Shown here: piece by piece, positions 1-7,749 of the stretch
Numbering within the stretch: the stretch's first letter is position 1
Layout of the letters: every line of letters begins with the position of its first letter
Assembly (NCBI GenBank): GCA_964636325.1
Contig: CAZWRV010000022.1
Location: forward strand, 8,328 to 72,327
From: CAZWRV01 sp964636325
Lineage (GTDB): Bacteria; Verrucomicrobiota; Lentisphaeria; Victivallales; GWF2-50-93
Direction: 5' to 3'
Length of the DNA stretch: 64,000 nt
Made by a program: the position numbers and the translations under genes
Notes under the pieces: generated by a model
What the model was told of the DNA's origin: nothing
The model's database searches: none
Seen by the model: the letters and a program-made list of their open reading frames with translations, nothing else

Positions 1-1203
1 GCCGTCGTTGGCGAAGTTCCTCGCCTCTTCGAGCGGGTATCCGAACTTGACCAGGGACGGGATGATGCGGTCCTCGTTGTAGACGGCGATGATTCCGCCG
101 CCGATCCGCTGGACCTCCGCGGTGCGGCGCAGGAGTCTTTCGGACGTGTTCTTGGACAGCCGAACCGCTATCGGGAAGTCGCTGATGTGAAGCTCCTCTA
201 CAACGTCCAGCACCAGATAAGTGACATCATTCGTAACGTCTTCCCCGTTTTCATCGATTCCTCCGAGGACGATGTTCTGATAGAACTGCGCGTCGCCGCT
301 GCCTTTGCCCTCGGCAGTGATCCACTCGCACCCCTTGATCCAGAAGTGTGCGAGGAGCTCCCTGGCATCGTCAAGCGATATTGCACCGGACTCCAGATCC
401 TTGCGGAGGGACGGACCCAGCATCTTGTCAATCCTTCCGATGCCGCTCCAGTTCCCGCAGAGGCGCTGGAAATCCCACAGCATCCAGAGCGCCTGAACCG
501 CCTCGCGGAAGTTACGCGGAGGATTGGCGGGGACATTGCGGAGGGCTGAAAGGACGTCCTCGTAGTTTCTCCGTTCCTCGCCGGATGATGCGGCCGCAAG
601 ACGTTCCAGTTCAGAGACATAACGCGAATGCCACGTGTCCGCGGCGTCGAGGCAGGCGAGCATGGATTCTAGAAGGCCTCTCCCGTCCTCGTCCAGATCG
701 TTCCTGCCCAGACGGGCAGTTATCTCCGCGCGAATGCCCTTGCAGCCGACCTTCAGCGCCTTCTCGAAGTCAATGGTAGTATGGCTGACGGAACTCAGCA
801 GCGACGGTGCCGGGCTGAGCGGATTCTTGCTGATCCAGTCTCCGTCAGGAACGCTGCGGGCCCTGTATGAATGAGTCAGGAGCGGGACGAGATGCATCGT
901 CGCCTCCTTTAGCGTCGCCGCGCCGGCAAGCCTCTCGAAAGGGATTATGCGCAGAGGCGCATTTTCCGCGATAAGCCTTACGGCCTCGGCATACTGCTTG
1001 TCCAGCGACGGCATGGAATGGTAGAAATCCGGCTCTATCGCGAAATCCGCAGGCCGCATGGTCCGGCCGATCTCGCCGGAAAGATAACGCTCCGCAAGAC
1101 TCCGCGTCTCGTCGCTAAGCCGCCTAATCTCGCAAGAGATGAGGCCTTTGCCGCCCTTGGCCGCTTCTGTAGAATCTTCGCAAACTGCAACATTCGTAAC
1201 CAT
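1..1203 (-). CDS. Glycyl radical enzyme (pyruvate formate-lyase-like), C-terminus cut off by window edge
   Basis: About 401 codons are readable on the minus strand from an ATG at 1203, preceded by GGAG six bases upstream, with no stop before the window edge. The translation contains the pyruvate formate-lyase domain pattern: GGIDENGEDVTN, then LVLDVVEELH, then RIGGGIIAVYNED, ending at FANDG. Family members convert their substrate by radical chemistry using an active-site cysteine and a C-terminal glycyl radical; both would lie beyond position 1, so neither can be checked. The gene is divergent from an AraC-type regulator at 1450, which suggests substrate-responsive control. An activating radical-SAM enzyme is not in the window. 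The substrate is unknown; sugar- or diol-related substrates are possible but this is a guess. Confidence 0.85.
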   Translation of the reverse strand, partial: MVTNVAVCEDSTEAAKGGKGLISCEIRRLSDETRSLAERYLSGEIGRTMRPADFAIEPDFYHSMPSLDKQYAEAVRLIAENAPLRIIPFERLAGAATLKEATMHLVPLLTHSYRARSVPDGDWISKNPLSPAPSLLSSVSHTTIDFEKALKVGCKGIRAEITARLGRNDLDEDGRGLLESMLACLDAADTWHSRYVSELERLAAASSGEERRNYEDVLSALRNVPANPPRNFREAVQALWMLWDFQRLCGNWSGIGRIDKMLGPSLRKDLESGAISLDDARELLAHFWIKGCEWITAEGKGSGDAQFYQNIVLGGIDENGEDVTNDVTYLVLDVVEELHISDFPIAVRLSKNTSERLLRRTAEVQRIGGGIIAVYNEDRIIPSLVKFGYPLEEARNFANDG

Positions 1204-1449
1204 AGAAATCTCCAGAGATGAATTGGATTGTTATTCGAAACCTTTCGGAACCTGCCGATGCCTTCCGAAGCCTGTAGCGGGGAATCTGATTTCAAATGCG
1301 GTTAATAATGACCGCGCACTGTAAGCACCATTCACCCCGCAGTCATCGGTCATTGGCGAACCGGCATCTGTCATCTGGCATATATTATATATTCAAGTAT
1401 TGCAGTAGCCATATATGACAATATCTTAAGAATATACAGGAGTATTGAA
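1204..1449. promoter_or_regulatory. Divergent intergenic region between glycyl radical enzyme and AraC regulator
   Basis: This 246-base gap separates two divergent start codons, so it should hold both promoters. Its right half (about 1375-1445) is strongly AT-rich and contains TATA-like stretches; the AraC gene has a GGAG-type site (CAGGAG) about 7 bases before its ATG. I could not fix -35/-10 boxes with confidence. It is the natural place for AraC-family half-sites. Confidence 0.45.
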
Positions 1450-2298
1450 ATGCAGATAAGGCCGGATTCTCTCAGGATGACGCTGCTTGACGGGGGACAT
1501 TTCAGGATGTCGGAGGACGGATATGTGCATCGGAAGACCGTTCCGCACATTATAGTTGCGCAGGCGGTGGAGGGTCACTACAGCATCGTCTGCGGGGACG
1601 GGCGCTCCACGGTTCTGGAGGAGGGCGAGGCTTTTCTGACTCCGCCGGACTTGCCGCTTACGATAACCCATCACTGCAATCCGAGGACGGGCCATATGGA
1701 GGTCCGCTGGGTGCATTTCAACTTCATCGTGTTCAATTCGCTGAACCTGGCCGGGTTCTTCGAACTGCCCCTGCGCATGGAGAGCGGGTGGGCCGGCAAG
1801 TTCGGAAGAATTTCGCCGGAGATTGTTGGACTGAAGAAAGCCGGCGAGACTTTATCTCTTGCCCAATCGGTCAGATTGTGCGAGATCGGCTTCAATATCC
1901 TCCGCCTTCTCTTCGACTTCCTCGAATCGAAGGGGATTGCTCCGGAATTCGGACAGGGGACTAACAGGATGCTGCCTGCTCTGGACTTCGCAAGGAGGAA
2001 TCTTGCTAGTTCCATTGATGTGCCGGAAATGGCGAGGCGGGCGGGGCTGTCGGTGCCGCGCTTCCATGCCGAGTTCAGAAGGCTTTTCGGATGCCCGCCG
2101 ATGGAATACGTCAGGCGTATGCGCCTTTCGCAGGCTTGCGACATGCTCATGGGCGGCAATTCCACCCTGAAGGAGATCGCCGTTCTGACCGGCTTCTCCA
2201 GCCAGTTCCATCTGAGCAGAGAATTCAAGAAGCAGTACGGCAGGCCGCCGCATGAATACAGAAAGACCAGCGGATATTACTTTTCGGCCCCGGAATAG
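1450..2298 (+). CDS. AraC family transcriptional regulator
   Basis: This 282-residue protein has an N-terminal cupin-like sensor (roughly residues 1-120) and a C-terminal double helix-turn-helix (about 180-278). The first HTH reads IDVPEMARRAGLSVPRFH, and the second has the classic LKEIAVLTGF then FKKQYGRPPHEYR signature of the AraC/XylS family. Such proteins bind a small ligand, often a sugar, and activate adjacent catabolic genes. It is divergent from the glycyl radical enzyme (1-1203) and converges with a clan-D glycosidase ending at 2316, so either may be a target. Length and domain order are normal for the family. Confidence 0.92.
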   Translation: MQIRPDSLRMTLLDGGHFRMSEDGYVHRKTVPHIIVAQAVEGHYSIVCGDGRSTVLEEGEAFLTPPDLPLTITHHCNPRTGHMEVRWVHFNFIVFNSLNLAGFFELPLRMESGWAGKFGRISPEIVGLKKAGETLSLAQSVRLCEIGFNILRLLFDFLESKGIAPEFGQGTNRMLPALDFARRNLASSIDVPEMARRAGLSVPRFHAEFRRLFGCPPMEYVRRMRLSQACDMLMGGNSTLKEIAVLTGFSSQFHLSREFKKQYGRPPHEYRKTSGYYFSAPE

Positions 2299-2315
2299 TT
2301 ATGAAGACTCCAAGC

Positions 2316-4370
2316 TCATGATCCGAAGAATACGATCTTGGCACCGCCCTTTTCGAATTTGAAGAGCAGCTCTGAGCGGCCGTCCGGCAGACGTTTGACC
2401 GCGATTTCTCCGTCGCTGGCCTTGAACTTCGCGGAGGTCCGTCTGGATGTCACGTACCTGTAGCTGCCGGCGTTGTCGGTGAAGGCGCAGACGATTCCGC
2501 GCCCGCTTTCTCCGATCTTCTCGTGGATTTCAGGGTTGCATCCGACGAATCCCGAGCGGACGGGATATGCTCCGGTGACGTCCTCGCGGACCTTCTTGTA
2601 GTATCCGAGCAGCTTCCCGTAGAGTTCGACGCCCTCCTTTGATATCTTGGGGAGGTCGCCCCATATCCCGTTCTGGCCCAAGATCATAGAGGCGATGTTG
2701 ATGAGCTGCGAACTTCTCGGATCGTCCGGCAGGTAGTGGGTCAGGAAGAGGACGGACGGGATCCAGCGGTCATAACCGAGCGGCCTGCGGCAGAGGCGGG
2801 CGCGCGCCGGGCCGGGGAACACGAAGACGTTGCTTCCCATTCCGCCGCCGGGCGCATACTGCGGATCGTCGAAGGACCTGTAGTACGGGCCGTTGTTGAT
2901 TAGGAAATATTTTCCGGAGGCGAGGAAGGCGAGCCCGACCGACCTGTGCGCCTCGGTGACGTCGAAGTCCACGATCGCCTCGGGGCAGGCCGCGCAGACC
3001 TTGTCGATTATCTTCGACATGAACCTCACCTGCTCGAACGCGTAGCAGTCGGCGCGCTCCTGCGGGGTGTTCGAGGCCGTGCCGTGCATGTGCCCTGGAT
3101 CGTCGCAGCCGAACTGGCCGATGGCGTCCCACTTGAAGTATGTGACTCCGAACTCCTTGCTGCAGCGGATGAGCTCGTCTGCGAACGATTCCCAGAACGG
3201 ACTGCAAAGGCAGTAGCAGCGGCTCTCCTCGGTCTCCCAAACCATGTGCGGCTCGCTTTTCCTGCCGTTCCAAGACATCAGGCAGTCCGGATGCTTTGCC
3301 GTCAGCCTGCTGGTGACAGCCGCATGTGTCGGCGAGAACCAGAGACCGAGCTTCATGCCGTATTTCGAGAGCCTTTCGCGTATCGGCCTGATGCCGCGGG
3401 GGAACCTCTTGAGGCTGATTTCCCAGTCGCCGGTCTTCTGGTACCAGCCGGTGTCCAGGACGAATACGTCGACCCCCATCTTGTGCGCGACGTCGATCTC
3501 CTTGAGCATCCTCTTCTCGTTCATGAAGTCGAGATACTTGCCCTTGTCCCATGCCTGGTGGCGTTCCTGGAAGTTCCATGTGTTGTAGAAGATGTATGGC
3601 TTGCGCGTCGCGGCGTTCGGGCTCATGGCTTCCAGGACGAATCTGCGCCATTCGCAGGCCAGCTCGTCGAAACCGCCCTTTACAATTCCGATGTCGAACC
3701 ATACGGTCCGGTAAGCTTCCCGCAGGTCGAGTCCGTCCCAGTAGTTGCCGCGGACGGCGCGGAGCTCGGCCTTCATGCCGGGCTTCAGGGCGAATTCGAG
3801 GAACCTGAACGGCGGCTGCGAGCCGTGTTCGTAGGCGCACAGCCAGGAGCGGTTTGCGCCACGCGCGGCGATGATCGGCCCCATCAGCGCGGCATTGTCC
3901 TTGAAGTGCCTTGCCGGCACCGTCTCTTCCGTGAGGACATAGCTGTGGATCAGCTCGTCGAAGTCGCTGAGCCTCACCTCCCTGACTTCCTCGGCCCCTT
4001 TCATGTCGAGCGAAAGGTAGCGCGCTGAATCGCGTCCGGAAGCCTTTGTGAGCTTCGCATCCCCCTTCAGAAGGTAATGGAATCGGACAAACGGGCTTTG
4101 GTCTGCGATGCGCAGGACGAGCCGTAGCTTCAGGCGGCGGTCCGACGAGATTTCCCCTTTCAGGACATGCTCCGCCACTCCCGGCATGGGCTTGCTGTCG
4201 GAAAGTTTCTTGAAAGCTTCCACGGAAAGCGTTTTTGTCTTGCCGTCGATCTCGAAGGTCGGCGCGGGAATTTCAATCCAGCCGAGGCTTTTCCGCTCAT
4301 AGCTGAACAATGTCTTGGCAGTCCCTTCAAAGCGAAGGATCAGATCGCCCTTCCTGATTTCGGTCTTCAT
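2316..4370 (-). CDS. Alpha-galactosidase-like glycoside hydrolase (clan D, GH36/GH27-like)
   Basis: The 684-residue protein has an N-terminal beta-rich region followed by a TIM barrel. Visible barrel motifs are FVLDTGWYQKTGDW, the loop GLWFSPTHAAVTS, and FKWDAIGQFG, whose Asp near residue 413 occupies the nucleophile position of clan-D enzymes (KWD motif). VDFDVTEAHR near residue 468 is the likely acid/base strand. No signal peptide is evident, so action on imported oligosaccharides is likely. The gene converges with the AraC regulator (18-base gap). The exact substrate, alpha-galactoside or another alpha-glycoside, cannot be read from sequence. Confidence 0.8.
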   Translation of the reverse strand: MKTEIRKGDLILRFEGTAKTLFSYERKSLGWIEIPAPTFEIDGKTKTLSVEAFKKLSDSKPMPGVAEHVLKGEISSDRRLKLRLVLRIADQSPFVRFHYLLKGDAKLTKASGRDSARYLSLDMKGAEEVREVRLSDFDELIHSYVLTEETVPARHFKDNAALMGPIIAARGANRSWLCAYEHGSQPPFRFLEFALKPGMKAELRAVRGNYWDGLDLREAYRTVWFDIGIVKGGFDELACEWRRFVLEAMSPNAATRKPYIFYNTWNFQERHQAWDKGKYLDFMNEKRMLKEIDVAHKMGVDVFVLDTGWYQKTGDWEISLKRFPRGIRPIRERLSKYGMKLGLWFSPTHAAVTSRLTAKHPDCLMSWNGRKSEPHMVWETEESRCYCLCSPFWESFADELIRCSKEFGVTYFKWDAIGQFGCDDPGHMHGTASNTPQERADCYAFEQVRFMSKIIDKVCAACPEAIVDFDVTEAHRSVGLAFLASGKYFLINNGPYYRSFDDPQYAPGGGMGSNVFVFPGPARARLCRRPLGYDRWIPSVLFLTHYLPDDPRSSQLINIASMILGQNGIWGDLPKISKEGVELYGKLLGYYKKVREDVTGAYPVRSGFVGCNPEIHEKIGESGRGIVCAFTDNAGSYRYVTSRRTSAKFKASDGEIAVKRLPDGRSELLFKFEKGGAKIVFFGS

Positions 4371-4475
4371 CGAATCTCCTTGGTAATGCCGTCGGTAATG
4401 CCGGTTGATATATTGATAAGGCCATAATTGGACTGACCTTTGTAGCCACGGCTTTATGAGCTGCGGGATTTTGCA

Positions 4476-5135
4476 TCAGCGCACGACTGCCATGGTCGCG
4501 CCATGGAAATAATAGCCCAGGCCGAGCGTGAAGACAAGGTTGCCGTATAGGGAATGTTCGAGCCAGGGGTAGAATAGCGATCCGGTTCCGGCGTAGGTCC
4601 TGGAGAACAGAAACCCTCCGACAAGCGTCAGCGCGGGCGCGGTCCAGTTCGCGAAGACTATGTGCATGAACGAGAACGCCAGCGCGCTTGCGAAGATCGC
4701 AGATCCTGTGTTTCTGAATATTCCCGAGAACCTGTGGAAGAAGTACGCCCTGTAGATGAGCTCCTGCGGATAGGCCGACAGCAGCGGGTAGAGAATTATC
4801 ACAGCCAGCCAGATTTTGAAATGCGTCCTCGGAAAACTGAAGAGCTTCTCCGGATGGAAAAACCATACGAAGAGAAAGAGCAGGGCTGCCGCCGCGGCGA
4901 ATTCGACCGCGATGCGCCTGATCTCGGCGGATGAGACCGCCTTACCGCCGATCCAGAGCTTCTTCCTGTCGAAGTCCCCGCACCTAAGCAGGACGGCGAG
5001 ACATCCGATAAACATCAGTAGAAGAAACGGAATCATCGGAATTGGAATCTGGCGGAAGAAGTAGAGCAGGGGGACGGCTAGGAAAAGGGAAAACAGCTCG
5101 AAATATCCCGCAAAATTATTAGTGCCGACGGCCAT
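4476..5135 (-). CDS. CPBP (CAAX/Abi) intramembrane metalloprotease family protein
   Basis: The 219-residue protein is very hydrophobic with about six membrane segments. It carries the three conserved CPBP motifs in order: QELIYR (an [E/Q]ExxxR variant) near residue 123, FSFMH (FxxxH) near 153, and HSLYGN (HxxxN) near the C-terminus. Family members are membrane glutamic/metallo-type proteases or bacteriocin-immunity proteins; the role here is unknown. The start at 5135 lies only 5 bases from repeat A copy 1, whose end reads AAGGGACTAAGG on the coding strand, so the repeat seems to supply the ribosome binding site. Confidence 0.82.
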   Translation of the reverse strand: MAVGTNNFAGYFELFSLFLAVPLLYFFRQIPIPMIPFLLLMFIGCLAVLLRCGDFDRKKLWIGGKAVSSAEIRRIAVEFAAAAALLFLFVWFFHPEKLFSFPRTHFKIWLAVIILYPLLSAYPQELIYRAYFFHRFSGIFRNTGSAIFASALAFSFMHIVFANWTAPALTLVGGFLFSRTYAGTGSLFYPWLEHSLYGNLVFTLGLGYYFHGATMAVVR

Positions 5136-5140
5136 AGCCT

Positions 5141-5313
5141 TAGTCCCTTAGGGTGCGACTTGGAAAACGTTTTTACCAAAAGTAGTTTGCGCGCGCCGCG
5201 CGCAAGCAACATAACACAGCATTGCTCGTATGCAGAGTTTGCCCTTTGCGCGCGGCGCGCGCAAGCTACCTGCGCGCCTCAAGGGCGCCTTTTTCCCGCA
5301 GGGAAAAACCTAG
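5141..5313. repeat. Repeat A, copy 1 (173 bp, G/C palindromic core)
   Basis: The sequence runs from TAGTCCCTTAGGGTGCGACT to GGGAAAAACCTAG and is near-identical to 11821-11993 and 15557-15730; the same ends flank a different core at 47456-47600. It contains an AT-rich hairpin near the left end (TTGG...CCAA), a core module at 5182-5269 bounded by GTAG...CTAC with two GCGCGC-rich palindromic arms, and a right-end hairpin TTTTTCCC-GCA-GGGAAAAA. It lies directly upstream of the CPBP protease start. Confidence 0.9.
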
Positions 5314-5349
5314 GGGCTTTGTTTCAGACTTCTATGCTTTAATCGTTTT

Positions 5350-5492
5350 TAAATTCCAAAACTCCAAGCACCAAGTTCCAAATAAATCTCAAATCTCAAG
5401 CTTCAATATCCAAACTCTGAAATACTGCGTTTGGATTTTGTAAATTGAACTTTATCTGTGATTTGGATTTTGGAGCTTGTAATTTAGGGTTG
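5350..5492. repeat. AT-rich imperfect inverted repeat (CCAA-motif hairpin element)
   Basis: The left arm is a run of CCAAA/TCCAA words (for example CCAAGCACCAAGTTCCAAAT) and the right arm is an imperfect reverse complement (TTGGATTTTGGAGCTTGTAA). It would fold into a long imperfect hairpin of about 60 bases per arm. It is much more AT-rich than its surroundings and sits just downstream of the stop of the 5508-6701 gene, where it may also act as an mRNA 3' structure. It resembles non-coding hairpin elements seen in other PVC and candidate-phylum genomes; that comparison is from memory. Confidence 0.6.
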
Positions 5493-5507
5493 CGGACAAA
5501 TCCTACA

Positions 5508-6701
5508 TTATAATATATCCTTCAGAGCCATCCAATAAATATGCCGGTGCGATTCGTGGATTGAATCGAAGGATATAGCAGATCCGTCGCGGTTCCAGCG
5601 GGGGTGCAGGTCGCAGCGGACGTCGCCGTGGGGTAGCTCGCGTTCCTTGGCGCTGAGGAGTTCCGCCAGCAGATAGCCTTTCCCTTTGCGGAGGTCGTAA
5701 AGCAGGAGCCTCCGGTAGCCGTCGGCGTCCGGGTAGCTGTCGTAGAGGATGAAGTTCTTGTCGGGCGAATAGCTGCAGTGGCCGTCGAAGGCGAAAAACG
5801 AGGGATCTAGCACTTTGAATTCCGAAGACCGGTCTTTTGCCAGGCAGAGCGCCATCTTGCCGGGGCCGGGCATGTCCGCGTAGATGAGAAGATGCTCCGG
5901 ATCCCGCCAGATGTAGTGCGAGGCTCCGCCGAAAGCTTCCAGGACATGGATGTCTCCGCCGGAGATGTCGGCGGTGGCGGCAAGCGTAAGCCAGCCTTCG
6001 ACCGGCCGGCCCGGCATAGGCATGTTCCTCACCAGGAAGAGGAAGCGCGTGCCATCGTTGTTGAACGTGATATGGTTGACCAGCAGTTTAGATCCTTTCA
6101 TGTGCGGGCCGAACTTCGCGGTCAGCAGCTCCGACATCGCCGAGATCGGAATTATAAGCTTGTCCTTGCCGGTCTGCATGTCCATCAGATATATTCCGTC
6201 GTCCTCGGGCGCGGGGGTCTGCGCGAAGGGATCGGCGGGGCCGGCATACCCGTAGCCTGGACGGAAGTCGAAGAGCCTGGAGAAATTTATCGACAGCGCC
6301 CGTTTCCCGTCGAGGGATACGTTCGCCACGGCGCGTGGAAGGATGCGCGTTGCGCCGGTCGAAATGTTTCTAACGACGCATCTGAATGCGCCGGAGAGGA
6401 AGGAGTTGAAGATGATTTCCTCGTCCGGCTTCCGCGGATTCCACTGGAGCATCGTGCCCTGCTGGAAGTTCCAGGCGTATGTTTCGGCGAGGGGGATGAA
6501 CCGGCAGTCGGTCATGCGGATCATCCCTATTTCGGCCCGGTCCGTCGCCGCCTGCATCCGGTCCATGAAGCCGACCCGGTGGCAGAGATGGAAGCGTCCG
6601 TCTCCGCTCCAGGGCTGGAGGTCGTAGTAGCCGAAGAAGTTGTGCTCCGGCTCGCGGGTCATCCGTTCAAATGGAAGAAGCTGCGATTTGATCTTGAGCA
6701 T
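5508..6701 (-). CDS. Beta-propeller (WD40/TolB-like) protein of unknown function
   Basis: The 397-residue protein has repeated blade-like segments ending in hydrophobic-DxxTG patterns (for example GIYLMDMQTGKDKLI and LLLYDLRKGKGY) and dispersed SxDGxR/FSPDK turns, typical of TolB- or PD40-type beta-propellers. The N-terminus carries the pattern HNFFGYYDLQPWSGDGR. There is no clear signal peptide. Related folds include oligogalacturonate lyases and TolB-like binding proteins, but I see no catalytic signature that allows a choice. It stands alone between two repeat-containing gaps. Confidence 0.7.
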   Translation of the reverse strand: MLKIKSQLLPFERMTREPEHNFFGYYDLQPWSGDGRFHLCHRVGFMDRMQAATDRAEIGMIRMTDCRFIPLAETYAWNFQQGTMLQWNPRKPDEEIIFNSFLSGAFRCVVRNISTGATRILPRAVANVSLDGKRALSINFSRLFDFRPGYGYAGPADPFAQTPAPEDDGIYLMDMQTGKDKLIIPISAMSELLTAKFGPHMKGSKLLVNHITFNNDGTRFLFLVRNMPMPGRPVEGWLTLAATADISGGDIHVLEAFGGASHYIWRDPEHLLIYADMPGPGKMALCLAKDRSSEFKVLDPSFFAFDGHCSYSPDKNFILYDSYPDADGYRRLLLYDLRKGKGYLLAELLSAKERELPHGDVRCDLHPRWNRDGSAISFDSIHESHRHIYWMALKDIL

Positions 6702-6736
6702 TACTAGATCCTCGATTTGCTATTCCTGTTAGCTTT

Positions 6737-6848
6737 GAACAATTTCATAACTCCTATAACGGCTCAGCATGGCTTCGCCCTCCGAGCTCGTAATATGCAC
6801 AAACTGCGGAGGGTTGAGCCGTGCTCAACCGCATTTTGAAATTAGCTC
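6737..6848. repeat. Repeat B, copy 1 (about 112 bp)
   Basis: The core GGCTCAGCATGGCTTCGCCC, a CTCCGAG...CGGAGG hairpin and GGTTGAGCCGTGCTCAACCG are shared with 11323-11438 (opposite orientation) and 46661-46773. The outer ends are imperfect inverted repeats (GAACAATTTCA left, TGAAATTAGCTC right). It fills the gap between the beta-propeller gene and the prepilin-like gene. Confidence 0.85.
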
Positions 6849-6887
6849 AACTTCATCATTGGAGATTCCTTGTCGGATATTGGACGT

Positions 6888-7739
6888 TCACGGATTCCCC
6901 CAGGGCTCCTTGAGATACCAGGTTCCGGGTATCGCGGACACGTTCATGAACTGCGTCCCATGGAATTCGACATGTCCGTCGCACAAGACTATGTTCATCT
7001 TCCTGCTGTGCCTGAAACGGGTCGTGAAGTTCAGGTTGGTGTCCATCGTATAATATCCGAGCTGCGGCGCGCCGGAAGACTCGAGGTTGCTGTCGCCGAA
7101 CGCCACCAATTTGTCCGGAATCTTCACCTGTGCGATGTTGCGGTAAGGGACACCGGGATTGACGCTGCTCCCGCCGATGCCGTATGTGTTCATGCCGTAG
7201 GTGACGTATGAGATATGGCTGTTTCCGGAATAAAACTGCATCAGGGGGCATAAAAGGACGGAGTCGCCCTTGAAGAGATATTGGCCGCTGTAGTATACGG
7301 CTGGGGCGAGCTGGTCGATCATCAGCGCAGGCCACTGCCTTGCCCCGGAGGCGCTGCTCCACACTCCGTCCCAGACTCCGGTGCTGTAGGCGGGCAGGGC
7401 GCCGGCATAGTCGTTCACGTAGCTTGACCAGCAGGAATGGATCTGCCGCTCGTTGTTCGAGCAGATTATCGCCTTGGCGGAATCCCTTGCCTTCTTGAGC
7501 GCGGGCAGCAGGATGGCCATGAGTATCGCGATGATGGCGATCACGACCATCAGCTCGATAAGGGTGAAATTTGTCTTTCGACCCAGGAATCCGGCGATCT
7601 GTATCTCCTTCGTAACGCTGTGGGCGGAATGCCCGTAGGGGTGCGGCTCCGGCGTGCCGCAGCCGTCTCCGAGCGACGTGATAATATCCACGAAATGATG
7701 CGGCTTGATTGAAATCATCTTTTTCATTTCCGCTGCCAT
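6888..7739 (-). CDS. Prepilin-like protein (DUF1559 type, H-X9-DG) with N-terminal extension
   Basis: Residues 58-80 form a type IV prepilin/pseudopilin N-terminus (FTLIELMVVIAIIAIL), followed by a C-terminal domain ending in H-X9-DG (HSRKMNIVLCDG). Proteins of this kind are abundant in Lentisphaerota and Planctomycetes and are presumed to be surface or secretion-related pseudopilins. Unusually, 57 residues precede the prepilin motif, including IKPHHFVDIITSLGDG and HPYGHSAHSVTKEI. The start at 7739 has an SD (AAGG), and no methionine lies between residue 8 and the motif, so the extension is probably translated. It starts 10 bases after the LacI gene stop and is probably in its operon. Confidence 0.8.
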   Translation of the reverse strand: MAAEMKKMISIKPHHFVDIITSLGDGCGTPEPHPYGHSAHSVTKEIQIAGFLGRKTNFTLIELMVVIAIIAILMAILLPALKKARDSAKAIICSNNERQIHSCWSSYVNDYAGALPAYSTGVWDGVWSSASGARQWPALMIDQLAPAVYYSGQYLFKGDSVLLCPLMQFYSGNSHISYVTYGMNTYGIGGSSVNPGVPYRNIAQVKIPDKLVAFGDSNLESSGAPQLGYYTMDTNLNFTTRFRHSRKMNIVLCDGHVEFHGTQFMNVSAIPGTWYLKEPWGNP

Positions 7740-7749
7740 ATCATCCTTA

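Noticed and set aside
5160..5342. Repeat A encodes similar 50-residue open frames in copies 1-3 (SSLRAPRAS...AGKNL)
   Set aside because: The frames follow the repeat boundaries, lack ribosome binding sites and would be explained by the repeat sequence alone. I treat them as non-coding.
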